Part shown: positions 42,897-51,453 of the stretch, piece after piece
Numbering within the stretch: position 1 is the first letter of the stretch
Layout: the number at the start of each line of letters is the position of its first letter
NCBI GenBank assembly: GCA_902781515.1
Contig: CACZJU010000005.1
Location: forward strand, 92,911 to 144,958
Direction of reading: 5' to 3'
Source: an uncultured Bacteroidales bacterium
GTDB lineage: Bacteria > Bacteroidota > Bacteroidia > Bacteroidales > Bacteroidaceae
DNA length: 52,048 nucleotides
The notes under the pieces: model-generated
Databases searched by the model: none
The model's input: the letters and a program-made list of their open reading frames with translations, nothing else
Told to the model about the DNA's origin: nothing
Position numbers and translations under genes: made by a program

Positions 42897-44195
42897 ATGA
42901 AGCGAAACACGGTAGATATCATCACGCTGGGTTGCAGCAAGAATCTCGTCGATTCTGAGCGCCTGATTAGCCAGTTGGAAGCAAATGGCTATCATGTGAC
43001 TCACGACAGCGAGCAGCCCGAGGGTGAGATTGCCGTGGTGAACACCTGTGGATTTATAGCCGATGCACAGGAGGAAAGCATAAACACCATACTTGAACTT
43101 GCACAGCGCAAGGAACAGGGAAAGCTGAAGAAGCTGTTTGTGATGGGATGCCTGTCGCAGCGTTTTATGAAAGACCTCCAGCAGGAAATACCCGAGGTGG
43201 ACAAATACTATGGGAAGTTCAACTGGGAAGAACTGCTCAAGGACCTCGGTAAGACTTATCGCTCTGATTTGGCTCATCAGCGCCGTATTACCACACCTTC
43301 GCATTACGCCTATCTGAAGATTAGCGAAGGATGCGACCGTCATTGCAGTTATTGTGCTATCCCTATCATTACCGGTAAGCACGTTAGTCGTCCTATTGAG
43401 GACATTATCGACGAGGTGCGTGTTCTTGTGAAGCAAGGCGTCAAGGAATTTCAGATTATTGCTCAGGAACTCACATATTATGGTGTTGACCTCTATCACC
43501 GTAGGGCTATTGCCGAACTCGTGGAGAAGATAGCAAAGGAGCCGGGTGTGGAATGGATTCGTCTGCACTATGCCTATCCCACAGACTTTCCGAAGGACCT
43601 GTATCGTGTTATGCGTGAAAACGCTAACGTATGCAAATATATGGATGTTGCCCTTCAGCACATCTCAGATACTGTGTTGAAAGCCATGCGCCGACACATC
43701 ACAAAGGAAGAAACCTATCAGTTCGTTGAGGAATTTCGTCGTGAGGTTCCTGGCATCCATCTTCGCACTACATTGATGGTTGGTCATCCTGGTGAAACAG
43801 AAGAAGGATTCTGTGAATTGCTCGACTTTGTGCGTTGGGCTCGTTTCGAACGCATGGGAGCTTTTGCCTATAGTGCCGAGATGGGAACATACAGCGCCGA
43901 ACAGTTTACGGATGACATTCCAGAAGATGTGAAGCAGGCTCGCCTGTCGAAACTTATGAGGCTTCAGCAAGGCATTTCCGCAGAGATTCAGGAGGAGAAG
44001 GTAGGCAAGGTGATGCGTGTGATTATAGACAGGGAAGAGGGCGGCTACTACATCGGACGCACAGAGTTCGATTCTCCAGAAGTTGACCCTGAAGTCCTTA
44101 TAAGCAATGCCGTAAGACAGTTGAGTATCGGACAATTCTATGATTGCAAGATAACTTCGGCAGACGAGTTCGACCTCTATGGTGAAATAATTTAA
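42897..44195 (+). CDS. rimO: Ribosomal protein S12 methylthiotransferase RimO
   Basis: 432 residues. N-terminal cluster-binding cysteines lie in TLGCSKNLVDSE, NTCGFI and MGCLSQR; the radical SAM motif CxxxCxxC is SEGCDRHCSYCAIP; a TRAM domain closes the protein. It methylthiolates an aspartate of ribosomal protein S12. Joined to ftsY with a one-base gap. Confidence 0.96.
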   Translation: MKRNTVDIITLGCSKNLVDSERLISQLEANGYHVTHDSEQPEGEIAVVNTCGFIADAQEESINTILELAQRKEQGKLKKLFVMGCLSQRFMKDLQQEIPEVDKYYGKFNWEELLKDLGKTYRSDLAHQRRITTPSHYAYLKISEGCDRHCSYCAIPIITGKHVSRPIEDIIDEVRVLVKQGVKEFQIIAQELTYYGVDLYHRRAIAELVEKIAKEPGVEWIRLHYAYPTDFPKDLYRVMRENANVCKYMDVALQHISDTVLKAMRRHITKEETYQFVEEFRREVPGIHLRTTLMVGHPGETEEGFCELLDFVRWARFERMGAFAYSAEMGTYSAEQFTDDIPEDVKQARLSKLMRLQQGISAEIQEEKVGKVMRVIIDREEGGYYIGRTEFDSPEVDPEVLISNAVRQLSIGQFYDCKITSADEFDLYGEII

Positions 44196-44212
44196 CTCCA
44201 ATATATTAACTT

Positions 44213-44482
44213 ATGAACAACAAAGAGTTTATCGCCCTCATTTCCGAAAAGCTGAATATGTCAGCAAAGGATGCAGGTGCCTTCATGGCAGGCCTTACGA
44301 CAGAGATGACGAGTCAGTTCGAGGAAGGTGCAACCCTTTCTGTAAGCGGTTTTGGTAGCTTCGAGGTAAAGAAGAAGCTGGAACGAGTTCTTGTGAACCC
44401 TTCCACCAAGCAGCGTATGCTAGTTCCACCAAAACTTGTGTTGAGTTTCAAACCCAGTCCATTATTAAAGGAAAAGTTGTAA
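44213..44482 (+). CDS. HU-family DNA-binding protein
   Basis: 89 residues: MNNKEFIALISEKLNMSAKD, LSVSGFGSFEVKKKLERV and the arm end QRMLVPPKLVLSFKPS. HU proteins bend and coat DNA as dimers. The next gene encodes another HU domain, so a heterodimer with it is possible. Confidence 0.9.
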   Translation: MNNKEFIALISEKLNMSAKDAGAFMAGLTTEMTSQFEEGATLSVSGFGSFEVKKKLERVLVNPSTKQRMLVPPKLVLSFKPSPLLKEKL

Positions 44483-44486
44483 TAGC

Positions 44487-45512
44487 ATGGAGAACAAGAT
44501 ATTTATCGCCGACCTGGCTGAGGGATTAGCCCGTCGCAAGTCAATATCCAAGAAGGATGCCGAGAGTTTCGTCCGCACAGTTTTTGATGCTATTCAGGAA
44601 CAGTTGCTTGCGGGAGAACAAGTCAAGATAAAGGGCTTTGGTACGTTCAAGGTAATCACTGTTGAGAGCCGTGAGAGTGTGAACGTAAGCACTGGTGAGC
44701 GTTTCGTGATTGACAGTCACGGAAAGATTTCGTTTACTCCTGACAAGACTTTGGCCGACCATGTGAATAAGCCCTTTGCTGGTTTTGAGACCGTTATTCT
44801 ACATGACAGTACTAAGACAGAGGATATGGAGCGTGTAGATGAAGCTCCTGTTGCCGAGGAACCTGTTGTTGAGACTCCTGCTCCAGAGAAGAAGGCAGAG
44901 GCTCCAGCTAAACTTGAGCCCAAGGTCGAGGCTCCTGCTAAACTTGAGCCCAAGGTTGAGAAGCCTGTCGAGAAGAAGCCTGAACCAAAAGTTGAGAAAC
45001 CTGTTGCTGAGGTGAAACCAGTAGAGGAGAAGAAGCCCGAGCCCAAGGCCGAACCCGTGAAGGTTGTGGAGAAACCAAAGGCCGAGCCCGTGAAGCCTGC
45101 AGTGAAAGCCGAAGAGCCAAAGTCGAAGTGGTGGCTCTGGTGCCTGATTCTTGTATTGGTTATTGGATGCGCTGTATGGTACATGAATAGCAAACCTGCT
45201 GAACAGGAACCCGTTCAGACGGAAGAGGTTGAGGAGACTGTAGTAGAAACTCCTGCAGAACCCGTTAAGAGTGCTGAGGAGCTGGCAGCTGACTACGAGC
45301 AAGTAGCCAACGGCGAATACTGGATTGTCGGAACCAAGACAACACACGTCCTTGAGAAGAACGAGGATCTTACGAAGCTGTCTCTGCAATACTATGGCGA
45401 CAAGAAACTGATAAACTATATCATTCGTCATAACGGCTATTCGGCACAGAAGGCAAGCAACCTGTTCGTGGGCACAGAAGTTAAGATTCCCGAATTGGTG
45501 AAGCGCGACTAA
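44487..45512 (+). CDS. HU-domain / membrane-segment / LysM fusion protein
   Basis: 341 residues. Residues 1-95 are a HU domain (ARRKSISKKDAESFVRTVF, KGFGTFKVITVESRES). Residues about 105-210 are a repetitive Pro/Glu/Lys/Ala-rich linker (units like APAKLEPKVE and EKKPEPKVE). A membrane segment lies at 215-234 (WWLWCLILVLVIGCAVWY). The C-terminal 55 residues (LEKNEDLTKLSLQYYGDKKL then FVGTEVKIPEL) look like LysM, a peptidoglycan-binding module. If the topology is N-in, the protein would tie DNA to the cell wall. It overlaps no gene and follows the HU gene by four bases. Related fusions occur in Bacteroidetes; function not established. Confidence 0.8.
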   Translation: MENKIFIADLAEGLARRKSISKKDAESFVRTVFDAIQEQLLAGEQVKIKGFGTFKVITVESRESVNVSTGERFVIDSHGKISFTPDKTLADHVNKPFAGFETVILHDSTKTEDMERVDEAPVAEEPVVETPAPEKKAEAPAKLEPKVEAPAKLEPKVEKPVEKKPEPKVEKPVAEVKPVEEKKPEPKAEPVKVVEKPKAEPVKPAVKAEEPKSKWWLWCLILVLVIGCAVWYMNSKPAEQEPVQTEEVEETVVETPAEPVKSAEELAADYEQVANGEYWIVGTKTTHVLEKNEDLTKLSLQYYGDKKLINYIIRHNGYSAQKASNLFVGTEVKIPELVKRD

Positions 45513-45525
45513 AGAAAGGCGAGAA

Positions 45526-46170
45526 GTGGATACAATAAGATTAGAGCACACTTTCCCAGAGGTCTTTGCCAAACGCTCCGACCTTAAGAGTGAGGTCTGG
45601 CAGCAGGATGTTCTCTTCGAGCGCGGTAAGCTATACCTTGTTGAGGCAAACAGCGGTACGGGTAAGTCGTCGTTGTGCAGCTTCATCTACGGCTATCGTC
45701 AGGACTATCAGGGAATCATAACCTTCGACGGAAACAATATACGCAATCTCCGCACAAAGGACTGGACACGTCTGCGTCAGCGCAACCTCAGTCTGATGTG
45801 GCAGGAGTTGCGCCTGTTCCCGGAGCTTACAGCCCTTGAGAATGTTCAAATCAAGAACCGTCTCACTGGCTTCAAGAACAAGAAGAACATCCTGAAGTGG
45901 TTCGAGGAACTGGACATTTCAGACAAACTGGATACGAAGGTTGGACTTATGAGTTTCGGTCAACAGCAGCGAGTGGCAATGATACGTGCCTTGGTGCAAC
46001 CCTTCGACTTCCTTTTCGTCGATGAACCGGTGAGTCACCTCGATGACGTAAACGCCCGCAAGATGGCAGACATAATGATGGAGGAGGCAACCCGACAGGG
46101 TGCAGGCGTGATTGTCACCAGTATTGGCAAGCACGTGGAGTTGAACTACGATAAAACATTACTGCTATGA
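45526..46170 (+). CDS. ABC transporter ATP-binding protein (LolD/FtsE/MacB type)
   Basis: 214 residues from a GTG start at 45526. Walker A EANSGTGKSSL, Q-loop MWQELRLFPELTALENV, signature MSFGQQQRVAMIRAL and Walker B FLFVDEPVSHLD are intact. The usual H-loop His is replaced in VIVTSIGKHVELN by an SIG context, with a later His. It pairs with the permease encoded downstream with a 4-base overlap. Likely role: lipoprotein release or envelope stress export, substrate unknown. Confidence 0.85.
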   Translation: MDTIRLEHTFPEVFAKRSDLKSEVWQQDVLFERGKLYLVEANSGTGKSSLCSFIYGYRQDYQGIITFDGNNIRNLRTKDWTRLRQRNLSLMWQELRLFPELTALENVQIKNRLTGFKNKKNILKWFEELDISDKLDTKVGLMSFGQQQRVAMIRALVQPFDFLFVDEPVSHLDDVNARKMADIMMEEATRQGAGVIVTSIGKHVELNYDKTLLL

Positions 46171-47345
46171 CACTGGTTTGGAAATTACTTCGCCAACACA
46201 TCTCTGCGTTGCAACTGGCTGGTTTCTTCCTTGCCAATCTCTTCGGAATGCTCATCGTACTGCTGGCACTTCAGTTCTATCGCGACGTGCGTCCTGTCTT
46301 TTCGCAGGAAGACGGTGTCATCAACAACGACTACATAATCGTTTCGAAGCGCATCTCCGCACTCGGCATTGGCACAAGCACATTCTCCGAGAAGGAAATA
46401 CGCGACATCGAGAGCCAGCCTTTCACTGAAAGTGTGGGGGCATTCACAGCCAGTCAGTACAAGGTATCGTGCTCGATGGGTATTGATGGTGTTGCAAACT
46501 TCGGCACACAGATGTATTTCGAGTCTGTTCCCGATAAGTTTGTAGATACTGATAAGAGTCAATGGCACTACGAGGAGGGCAGCGATTTCGTTCCCATCAT
46601 CCTGCCTCGCAGTTATCTTGCCATCTATAATTTCGGCTTTGCACAAAGTCGTTCCTTGCCGAAATTGAGCGAGGGCGTGATATCAATGATAGATATGACC
46701 GTGCTCCTGCGAGGCGACTCCAAGGAACAGAGGATGCGAGGAAAAGTCATTGGATTCACCAGTCGACTCAACACCATCCTTGTGCCTGAGGGATTCCTTC
46801 AGTGGAGCAACAGTTTATTCGCCCCAACGGCTGACAATGAACCTACGCGCCTGATTGTGGAAGTCAAGAATCCTACCGACGACCGCATTGCTAAATACGT
46901 GAAGCAGCAAGGCTATGAGATTGATGAGGACAAACTGCAAGCTGGCAAGGCTACCTATTTCCTTAAGGTGATGAGCGGCATTGTTATGGCTGTGGGATTA
47001 CTCATCAGCGCTTTGTCATTCTTCATCCTTATGCTCAGCATCTATCTGCTTGTACAGAAGAACACCATAAAGTTGCAGAACCTTTTACTCATAGGTTATA
47101 GTCCTGCAAAGGTGAGTCTTCCTTATCAGATACTCACCATAGTGATGAATGCTTTAGTGCTGCTCATAGCACTCGGCATATTGCTGTGGGTTCGTTCCAT
47201 TTACATGAATATGCTGTGGACAATGTTCCCCAATATGGAGGAAACATCAATGTGGCCAGCCTATACGCTGGGCATCATATTGTTCGCAGTAGTCAGTGTG
47301 CTGAACGTGCTGGCAATTCGTCGCAAGGTGGCTAATTGCCTTTGA
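46167..47345 (+). CDS. ABC transporter permease, FtsX/MacB-like
   Basis: 392 residues. One N-terminal membrane segment (AGFFLANLFGMLIVLLALQFY), a large extracytoplasmic domain (about 35-265), and three C-terminal segments (from VMSGIVMAVGLLISALSFFIL on). This is the type VII ABC topology (MacB, LolCE, FtsX). The 3' end overlaps the convergent rapZ-like gene by 14 bases. Confidence 0.82.
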   Translation: MTLVWKLLRQHISALQLAGFFLANLFGMLIVLLALQFYRDVRPVFSQEDGVINNDYIIVSKRISALGIGTSTFSEKEIRDIESQPFTESVGAFTASQYKVSCSMGIDGVANFGTQMYFESVPDKFVDTDKSQWHYEEGSDFVPIILPRSYLAIYNFGFAQSRSLPKLSEGVISMIDMTVLLRGDSKEQRMRGKVIGFTSRLNTILVPEGFLQWSNSLFAPTADNEPTRLIVEVKNPTDDRIAKYVKQQGYEIDEDKLQAGKATYFLKVMSGIVMAVGLLISALSFFILMLSIYLLVQKNTIKLQNLLLIGYSPAKVSLPYQILTIVMNALVLLIALGILLWVRSIYMNMLWTMFPNMEETSMWPAYTLGIILFAVVSVLNVLAIRRKVANCL

Positions 47346-48804
47346 GAGTCTGTTTGATTCCTTGTTCCCTATGGCATAGCTCAACAGTTATGCCATATTT
47401 TTTGTTGAGGTGCTCTGCCAGATGCTGTGCCGAATAGACGCTGCGATGCTGTCCACCAGTACAGCCGAACGAGAACATAAGGTCGGTAAATCCACGCTCT
47501 ATGTATCGCTCCACATGAGCGTCAGCCAAGCGATAGACGCTCTCAAGGAAAGTCAGAATTTCACCATCATCCTCAAGGAAGCGTATGACAGGTTCGTCAA
47601 GTCCCGTCAGTTTTTTATACGGCTCGTAGCGCCCGGGGTTGTGAGTCGAGCGGCAGTCGAATACGTAGCCACCTCCGTTTCCGCTGGTATCCTCTGGTAT
47701 TCCTTTCTTGAACGAGAAGCTGAATACCCTCACTTTCAACGCCGGTTTACTAGTCAGACTAGTGAAACTAGTACTATTAGTGCTGCTAGTTATATTAGCT
47801 TCAACCATCTGCCCTAGAACTTCACGTAAGTAGGGGTAAGGGCAACCGTTGTCCTTGAGCAATTCGCGCAGGTTGTCAAGCGCAGGAGGAATGCTGTCGA
47901 GGAAATGCTTCTTGCGCTCGAAGTAACCTCTGAATCCGTAGGCTCCAAGCACTTGCAGCAGGCGGAAGAGCACCACGAGGCGCAGTTGCTGACGGAAACT
48001 CTCCTCGTCAACATCAGTATATTTCCGCAATTCCTCTATATATGTTCCAATCAGCTCTTCGCGAAGACTGCTGGGATAGCGTGCCGAAGCCTGCCACAGG
48101 AATGAAGCAACGTCGTAAGCCAACGGACCGCGTCTGCCTCCCTGAAAATCTATGAAGTATGGTTCGCCGTTAGCATCGAGCATTACGTTGCGAGCTTGGA
48201 AGTCGCGATAGCAGAATGTCTGTCCGATGTTCTTTGTGAGGTCGAGAGCCATCTGTCGGAAGTCCTCTTCCAGACGAATCTCGTGGAAGTCAACGCCAGT
48301 AGCCTTAAGGAAACAGTATTTGAAGTAGTTGAGGTCGAACATCACGTTCATCTCGTCCATCGAAGGCTGTGGGTAACATTGGTTGAAGTCCATACCCTTT
48401 GCTCCCTCCACTTGTATCTTTGGCAGCCAGCGTATCACTCTGTGCAGCAGTTCTGTCTCCTCCTTGCTGTATTTTCCGCCAGCCTCGCGACCTTGCTTTA
48501 TTGTGTCGAAGAGGGTAGTGCTGCCAAGATCGTTCTGCAGATAAGCGTGTTCGTCGTCGCTCACCTTCAGCACTTCGGGCACAGGAATACCCTTCGATGC
48601 AAAATGCCGCGCAATGTAAATGAAGGCGTGGTTCTCTTCCACCGATGTTCCTATGACACCAATCAGGCTCTTGCCAGTTTCGTCAGTAAGACGGAAATAC
48701 TGCCGGTTGCTGCCGCTTCCGGTTATCGCCTTGCACGAGACCGCTTCCCGTCCCGTCACTTCCTTATATAATTCCCTCAGTTCCTCCAAATTTTCAATTA
48801 TCAA
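47332..48804 (-). CDS. Fusion of an APH-type (AmgK-like) sugar kinase with a RapZ C-terminal domain
   Basis: 490 residues. N-terminal part (1-330): aminoglycoside-phosphotransferase fold with SGSNRQYFRL, the catalytic FCYRDFQARNVML (HxD-type loop with Asp and Asn) and the metal-binding FIDFQGGRRGPLAYD. This group includes the MurNAc/GlcNAc kinase AmgK. A Ser/Thr linker follows (about 337-352). C-terminal part (355-490): RapZ-C with FDCRSTHNPGRYEPY and the phosphate-binding FGCTGGQHRSV. In E. coli this domain binds glucosamine-6-phosphate, so the fusion points to amino-sugar kinase plus sensing. The start is TTG at 48804; there is no ATG before residue 139. It follows guaA by 13 bases. Confidence 0.85.
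   Translation of the reverse strand: MIIENLEELRELYKEVTGREAVSCKAITGSGSNRQYFRLTDETGKSLIGVIGTSVEENHAFIYIARHFASKGIPVPEVLKVSDDEHAYLQNDLGSTTLFDTIKQGREAGGKYSKEETELLHRVIRWLPKIQVEGAKGMDFNQCYPQPSMDEMNVMFDLNYFKYCFLKATGVDFHEIRLEEDFRQMALDLTKNIGQTFCYRDFQARNVMLDANGEPYFIDFQGGRRGPLAYDVASFLWQASARYPSSLREELIGTYIEELRKYTDVDEESFRQQLRLVVLFRLLQVLGAYGFRGYFERKKHFLDSIPPALDNLRELLKDNGCPYPYLREVLGQMVEANITSSTNSTSFTSLTSKPALKVRVFSFSFKKGIPEDTSGNGGGYVFDCRSTHNPGRYEPYKKLTGLDEPVIRFLEDDGEILTFLESVYRLADAHVERYIERGFTDLMFSFGCTGGQHRSVYSAQHLAEHLNKKYGITVELCHREQGIKQTLKGN
47749..47798 (-). repeat. 9-bp ACTAGT-type repeat encoding the interdomain linker
   Basis: ACTAGT recurs at 47749, 47758 and 47767, then decays; the period of 9 bp encodes a Thr-Ser-x linker between kinase and RapZ-C domains. 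Unit changes keep the frame, so linker length may vary between strains. Confidence 0.7.
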
Positions 48805-48817
48805 TTTTCAATTTATT

Positions 48818-50344
48818 TTACTCCCACTCGATTGTCGAAGGTGGTTTTGAGGAAATGTCGTAGCAAACGCGATTTACCCCTCTTACCTTATTTATAATAT
48901 CGTTTGAAACCTTTGCCAAGAAGTCGTAGGGCAGGTGAGCCCAGTCGGCAGTCATGGCATCGGTGCTTGTGACAGCACGCAAGGCTACGGGATTCTCGTA
49001 TGTTCGTTCGTCGCCCATCACTCCCACGCTCCTTACTTCGCTCAGCAGTATTGCACCAGCCTGCCACACTTGGTCGTACAGACCCCAGTCGCGCAAGCCC
49101 TGAATGAAGATGTTGTCGGCTTCCTGCAGCACAGATACCTTCTCGCGTGTGATAGCTCCCAGTATGCGGACTGCAAGTCCTGGTCCTGGGAAGGGATGAC
49201 GCCCAATCAAGTGTTCGGGCATTCCCAACTGGCGACCTACGCGGCGCACCTCGTCTTTGAACAGCCACTTCAGCGGTTCGCACAGGCTCAGGTGCATCTC
49301 CTCTGGCAGTCCACCCACATTGTGATGACTCTTGATGACCTTGCCAGTAATGTTCAGGCTCTCAATGCGGTCGGGATATATCGTACCCTGTGCCAACCAC
49401 TTGGCATCAGTTATCTTCTTGGCTTCAGCATCGAACACCTCCACAAAGTCGCGACCGATGATTTTGCGCTTCTTCTCTGGCTCTGTCACTCCCTCAAGGT
49501 CCTTGAAGAATTTATCGCTTGCATCTACGCCAATCACGTTCAGTCCCAGACATTCGTAGTCGCGCATCACGTTCTTGAATTCGTCCTTGCGCAGCATACC
49601 ATGATCCACGAATATGCAAGTCAACTGCCGTCCGATGGCTCTGTTCAGCAGCACAGCAGCCACGCTACTGTCCACACCTCCAGAGAGACCGAGGATTACG
49701 CGGTCGTTGCCTATCTGCTCTTTCAGCTCCTGCACGGTTGTGTCAACGAAATTCGCAGGACTCCAAGTCTGATGACTTCCACAGATGTCCACCACGAAGT
49801 TCTTGAGCAACTGCGTTCCCTGCAGCGAGTGGAACACTTCGGGGTGGAACTGCACGCCAAATACCTTCTTGTCCTCAGCCGCGTATGCTGCAAACTTCAC
49901 CTTGTCAGTGCTTGCAACGCAGCGGAATCCGTCGGGCAGAGCAGTGATGGTGTCGCCGTGACTCATCCACACCTGACTGTTAGCCTCAAAGCCCTTGAAC
50001 AATGGGCACGTGGTATCTATCGTCGTAAGATTGGCTCTGCCGTATTCGCGGCTGTCTGCCGGCTCCACGCGACCTCCCAATGTGTGACTGATGAACTGTG
50101 CACCATAGCATATTCCCAGCACTGGCATCTTGCCGATAAACTGACTGAGGTCCACCTTGAACGCCTCTGGGTCATAAACACTATAGGGCGAACCGGCCAG
50201 AATGACGCCAATCACGTCCTTGTCTCCCACTGGGAACTTGTTATAAGGCAGAATCTCGCAGAATGTGTCCATTTCGCGCAAGCGGCGAGCAATCAGTTGC
50301 GTTGTCTGCGAACCGAAGTCCAGAATGATAATCTTTTCCTGCAT
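48818..50344 (-). CDS. guaA: GMP synthase, glutamine-hydrolysing
   Basis: 508 residues from the ATG at 50344; the frame is open to a TTG at 50374 inside the promoter, which is rejected. The class I amidotransferase domain has Cys in [10 protein letters not shown] and the His-Glu pair in [10 protein letters not shown]. The ATP pyrophosphatase loop is [14 protein letters not shown]. The C-terminal dimerisation domain ends KPPSTIEWE. It aminates XMP to GMP. Likely the first gene of an operon with the kinase/RapZ fusion. Confidence 0.97.
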   Translation of the reverse strand: MQEKIIILDFGSQTTQLIARRLREMDTFCEILPYNKFPVGDKDVIGVILAGSPYSVYDPEAFKVDLSQFIGKMPVLGICYGAQFISHTLGGRVEPADSREYGRANLTTIDTTCPLFKGFEANSQVWMSHGDTITALPDGFRCVASTDKVKFAAYAAEDKKVFGVQFHPEVFHSLQGTQLLKNFVVDICGSHQTWSPANFVDTTVQELKEQIGNDRVILGLSGGVDSSVAAVLLNRAIGRQLTCIFVDHGMLRKDEFKNVMRDYECLGLNVIGVDASDKFFKDLEGVTEPEKKRKIIGRDFVEVFDAEAKKITDAKWLAQGTIYPDRIESLNITGKVIKSHHNVGGLPEEMHLSLCEPLKWLFKDEVRRVGRQLGMPEHLIGRHPFPGPGLAVRILGAITREKVSVLQEADNIFIQGLRDWGLYDQVWQAGAILLSEVRSVGVMGDERTYENPVALRAVTSTDAMTADWAHLPYDFLAKVSNDIINKVRGVNRVCYDISSKPPSTIEWE

Positions 50345-50371
50345 ATCGTGTAGGGTTATTAATTCGTCTGA

Positions 50372-50403
50372 CAAAGATAGTGAAAGCCGAGCGAAATGAC
50401 AAA
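50372..50403 (-). promoter_or_regulatory. Promoter of guaA
   Basis: On the minus strand: TTTG at 50403-50400 and TATCTTTG at 50379-50372, spacer 20 bases. The spacer CGCTCGGCTTTCAC is close to that of the flippase promoter at 26489-26520. No purine riboswitch was seen in the leader, which is only about 20 bases long. Confidence 0.85.
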
Positions 50404-50485
50404 TTTCAGAGCATCAAAATACAGGCGACATAAAAAAGTATGCTTGCATAGTCCCTCTTATATTTAATAACGACACGTATTACTA

Positions 50486-50554
50486 ATGCATAGCACGAAA
50501 CATTAGTAATGCATAGCACGAAACATTAGTAATGCATAGCACGAAGCATTACTA
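50486..50554. repeat. Three 23-bp tandem repeats
   Basis: Units start at 50486, 50509 and 50532; the first two are identical and the third differs at two positions. The shared start is ATGCATAGCACGAA. ACTAATGC on the left and GCATTACTAA on the right flank form inverted ends. The units abut with no spacers, so this is not a CRISPR array. The set lies between the guaA promoter and the 22-bp elements of the toxin-antitoxin promoter. Confidence 0.85.
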
Positions 50555-50571
50555 ATCTTCCGACGGAAGAC

Positions 50572-50681
50572 CTATAGTCCTTTTTCAAAACATCTATAGT
50601 GTCTTCGCCACATCACCATAGTAACTTTTGCATTTTAATATAGTAACTTCAGTATCTCACTATAAAACATTTTGGGGCTTT
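50572..50681 (+). repeat. 22-bp iterated element, copy B
   Basis: Units of 22 bp start at 50572, 50594, 50616 and 50638, and a fifth at 50660 begins CTATAAAACATTTTGGGG. Phase, number of units and the fifth unit are the same as at 9336-9445; the last 40 bases of both copies before the -33 box are nearly identical while inner units have drifted. Confidence 0.85.
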
Positions 50682-50684
50682 TGT

Positions 50685-50715
50685 TTTGTGTAAATGGAAT
50701 TATTCGTTAACTTTG
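50685..50715 (+). promoter_or_regulatory. Promoter of the toxin-antitoxin pair
   Basis: TTTG at 50685-50688 and TAACTTTG at 50708-50715, spacer 19 bases, directly behind the 22-bp element, as at 9449-9479. Confidence 0.82.
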
Positions 50716-50745
50716 CCCCATGAGAACAATGTAATTGAAAGTGTT

Positions 50746-51027
50746 ATGTGTACGTATAATATAACAATAGAGGATGAGCTGCTTGAGCGTGTACGCCCAG
50801 CCTTCAAGAGCGATGATGCCTTGCAACATTGGATGACAGAGAAAATGACGGCTTTGTTGCTTAGTTATGGAGATAAGCTTTCTACTCCTCCCTGTTCATA
50901 TTCCGAAGATGAAACTTACGACATTGCCAAACAAAGATTGCAGCATCTTGAGGATGGAACTGCGAAGTTGGTAGATGGCGACAAATTCCTCTCTCAAATA
51001 CGTACACGATATGGCATTGAAGCATAA
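50746..51027 (+). CDS. Antitoxin-like small protein
   Basis: 93 residues from ATG 50746 (the frame is open to 50686 but this overlaps the promoter). The start CTYNITIEDELLERVRPAF and LQHWMTEKMTALLLSYG resembles the dimerising DNA-binding half of Bacteroidetes antitoxins paired with RelE-type toxins; the C-terminal half is charged and probably wraps the toxin. It overlaps the toxin gene by 17 bases, the usual order (antitoxin first). It may bind the repeats ahead of its promoter. Confidence 0.75.
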   Translation: MCTYNITIEDELLERVRPAFKSDDALQHWMTEKMTALLLSYGDKLSTPPCSYSEDETYDIAKQRLQHLEDGTAKLVDGDKFLSQIRTRYGIEA

Positions 51028-51331
51028 ATGGCTGACAGAAGCGAGCCTCGAATTCGAACGAACACTTGATTATGTACGTCGTGAGTTCGGAACACGAACT
51101 GTTAAGAAAGTCTTTATAGAGGTAGAGGATAACATTAAGGTTCTGAAGACCTTCCCAAAAGCGGGAATACATTATAAAGATTTGTTTTACAAGGGGAAGG
51201 AAGTAAGAATCCTACACATGAAAAAAAGCTCTATAATTTATTGTTACGACGAGGAAACCTTGTTTATTCTGGTTTTTTGGAATAATCGTAGCGATGATGC
51301 TATCATAGCCGACATTCTTTCTGCTCGTTAA
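51011..51331 (+). CDS. RelE/ParE-family toxin
   Basis: 106 residues from ATG 51011; an upstream in-frame start at 50975 would overlap the antitoxin more. The fold signature is seen in KWLTEASLEFERTLDYVRREF, VEDNIKVLKTFPKAGI, GKEVRILHMKKSSIIYCYDE and LFILVFWNNRSDD, the usual helix-helix-sheet order of RelE/ParE toxins. RelE members cut mRNA at the ribosome, ParE members poison gyrase; which applies cannot be told. Confidence 0.85.
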   Translation: MALKHKWLTEASLEFERTLDYVRREFGTRTVKKVFIEVEDNIKVLKTFPKAGIHYKDLFYKGKEVRILHMKKSSIIYCYDEETLFILVFWNNRSDDAIIADILSAR

Positions 51332-51334
51332 TAC

Positions 51335-51367
51335 AGCCTTTCCGCCCCCAAAGCGGAAAGGCTTTTT
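51335..51367 (+). terminator. Terminator of the toxin-antitoxin pair
   Basis: AGCCTTTCCGC (51335-51345) pairs perfectly with GCGGAAAGGCT (51353-51363), followed by TTTTT. Near-copy of the hairpin at 8101-8134. Confidence 0.9.
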
Positions 51368-51453
51368 GTTTGCGCCTCCAACATTTTGCTCCTCGAAGCT
51401 ACATACTTTGCTCCATTTAGCGATAATTGACGCCTCGGGGAGCGATAGTCTTT

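Noticed and set aside
48935-50353. Long open frame on the strand opposite guaA
   Set aside because: It mirrors guaA codons, has no recognisable product and no promoter; a shadow of the real gene.
50345-50374. Ten extra N-terminal residues of GuaA from a TTG start
   Set aside because: The TTG overlaps the -7 box of the guaA promoter; the conserved protein begins at [11 protein letters not shown].
50486-50681. CRISPR-like array from 22- and 23-bp repeats
   Set aside because: Units abut head to tail with no unique spacers, and no cas genes are in the window.
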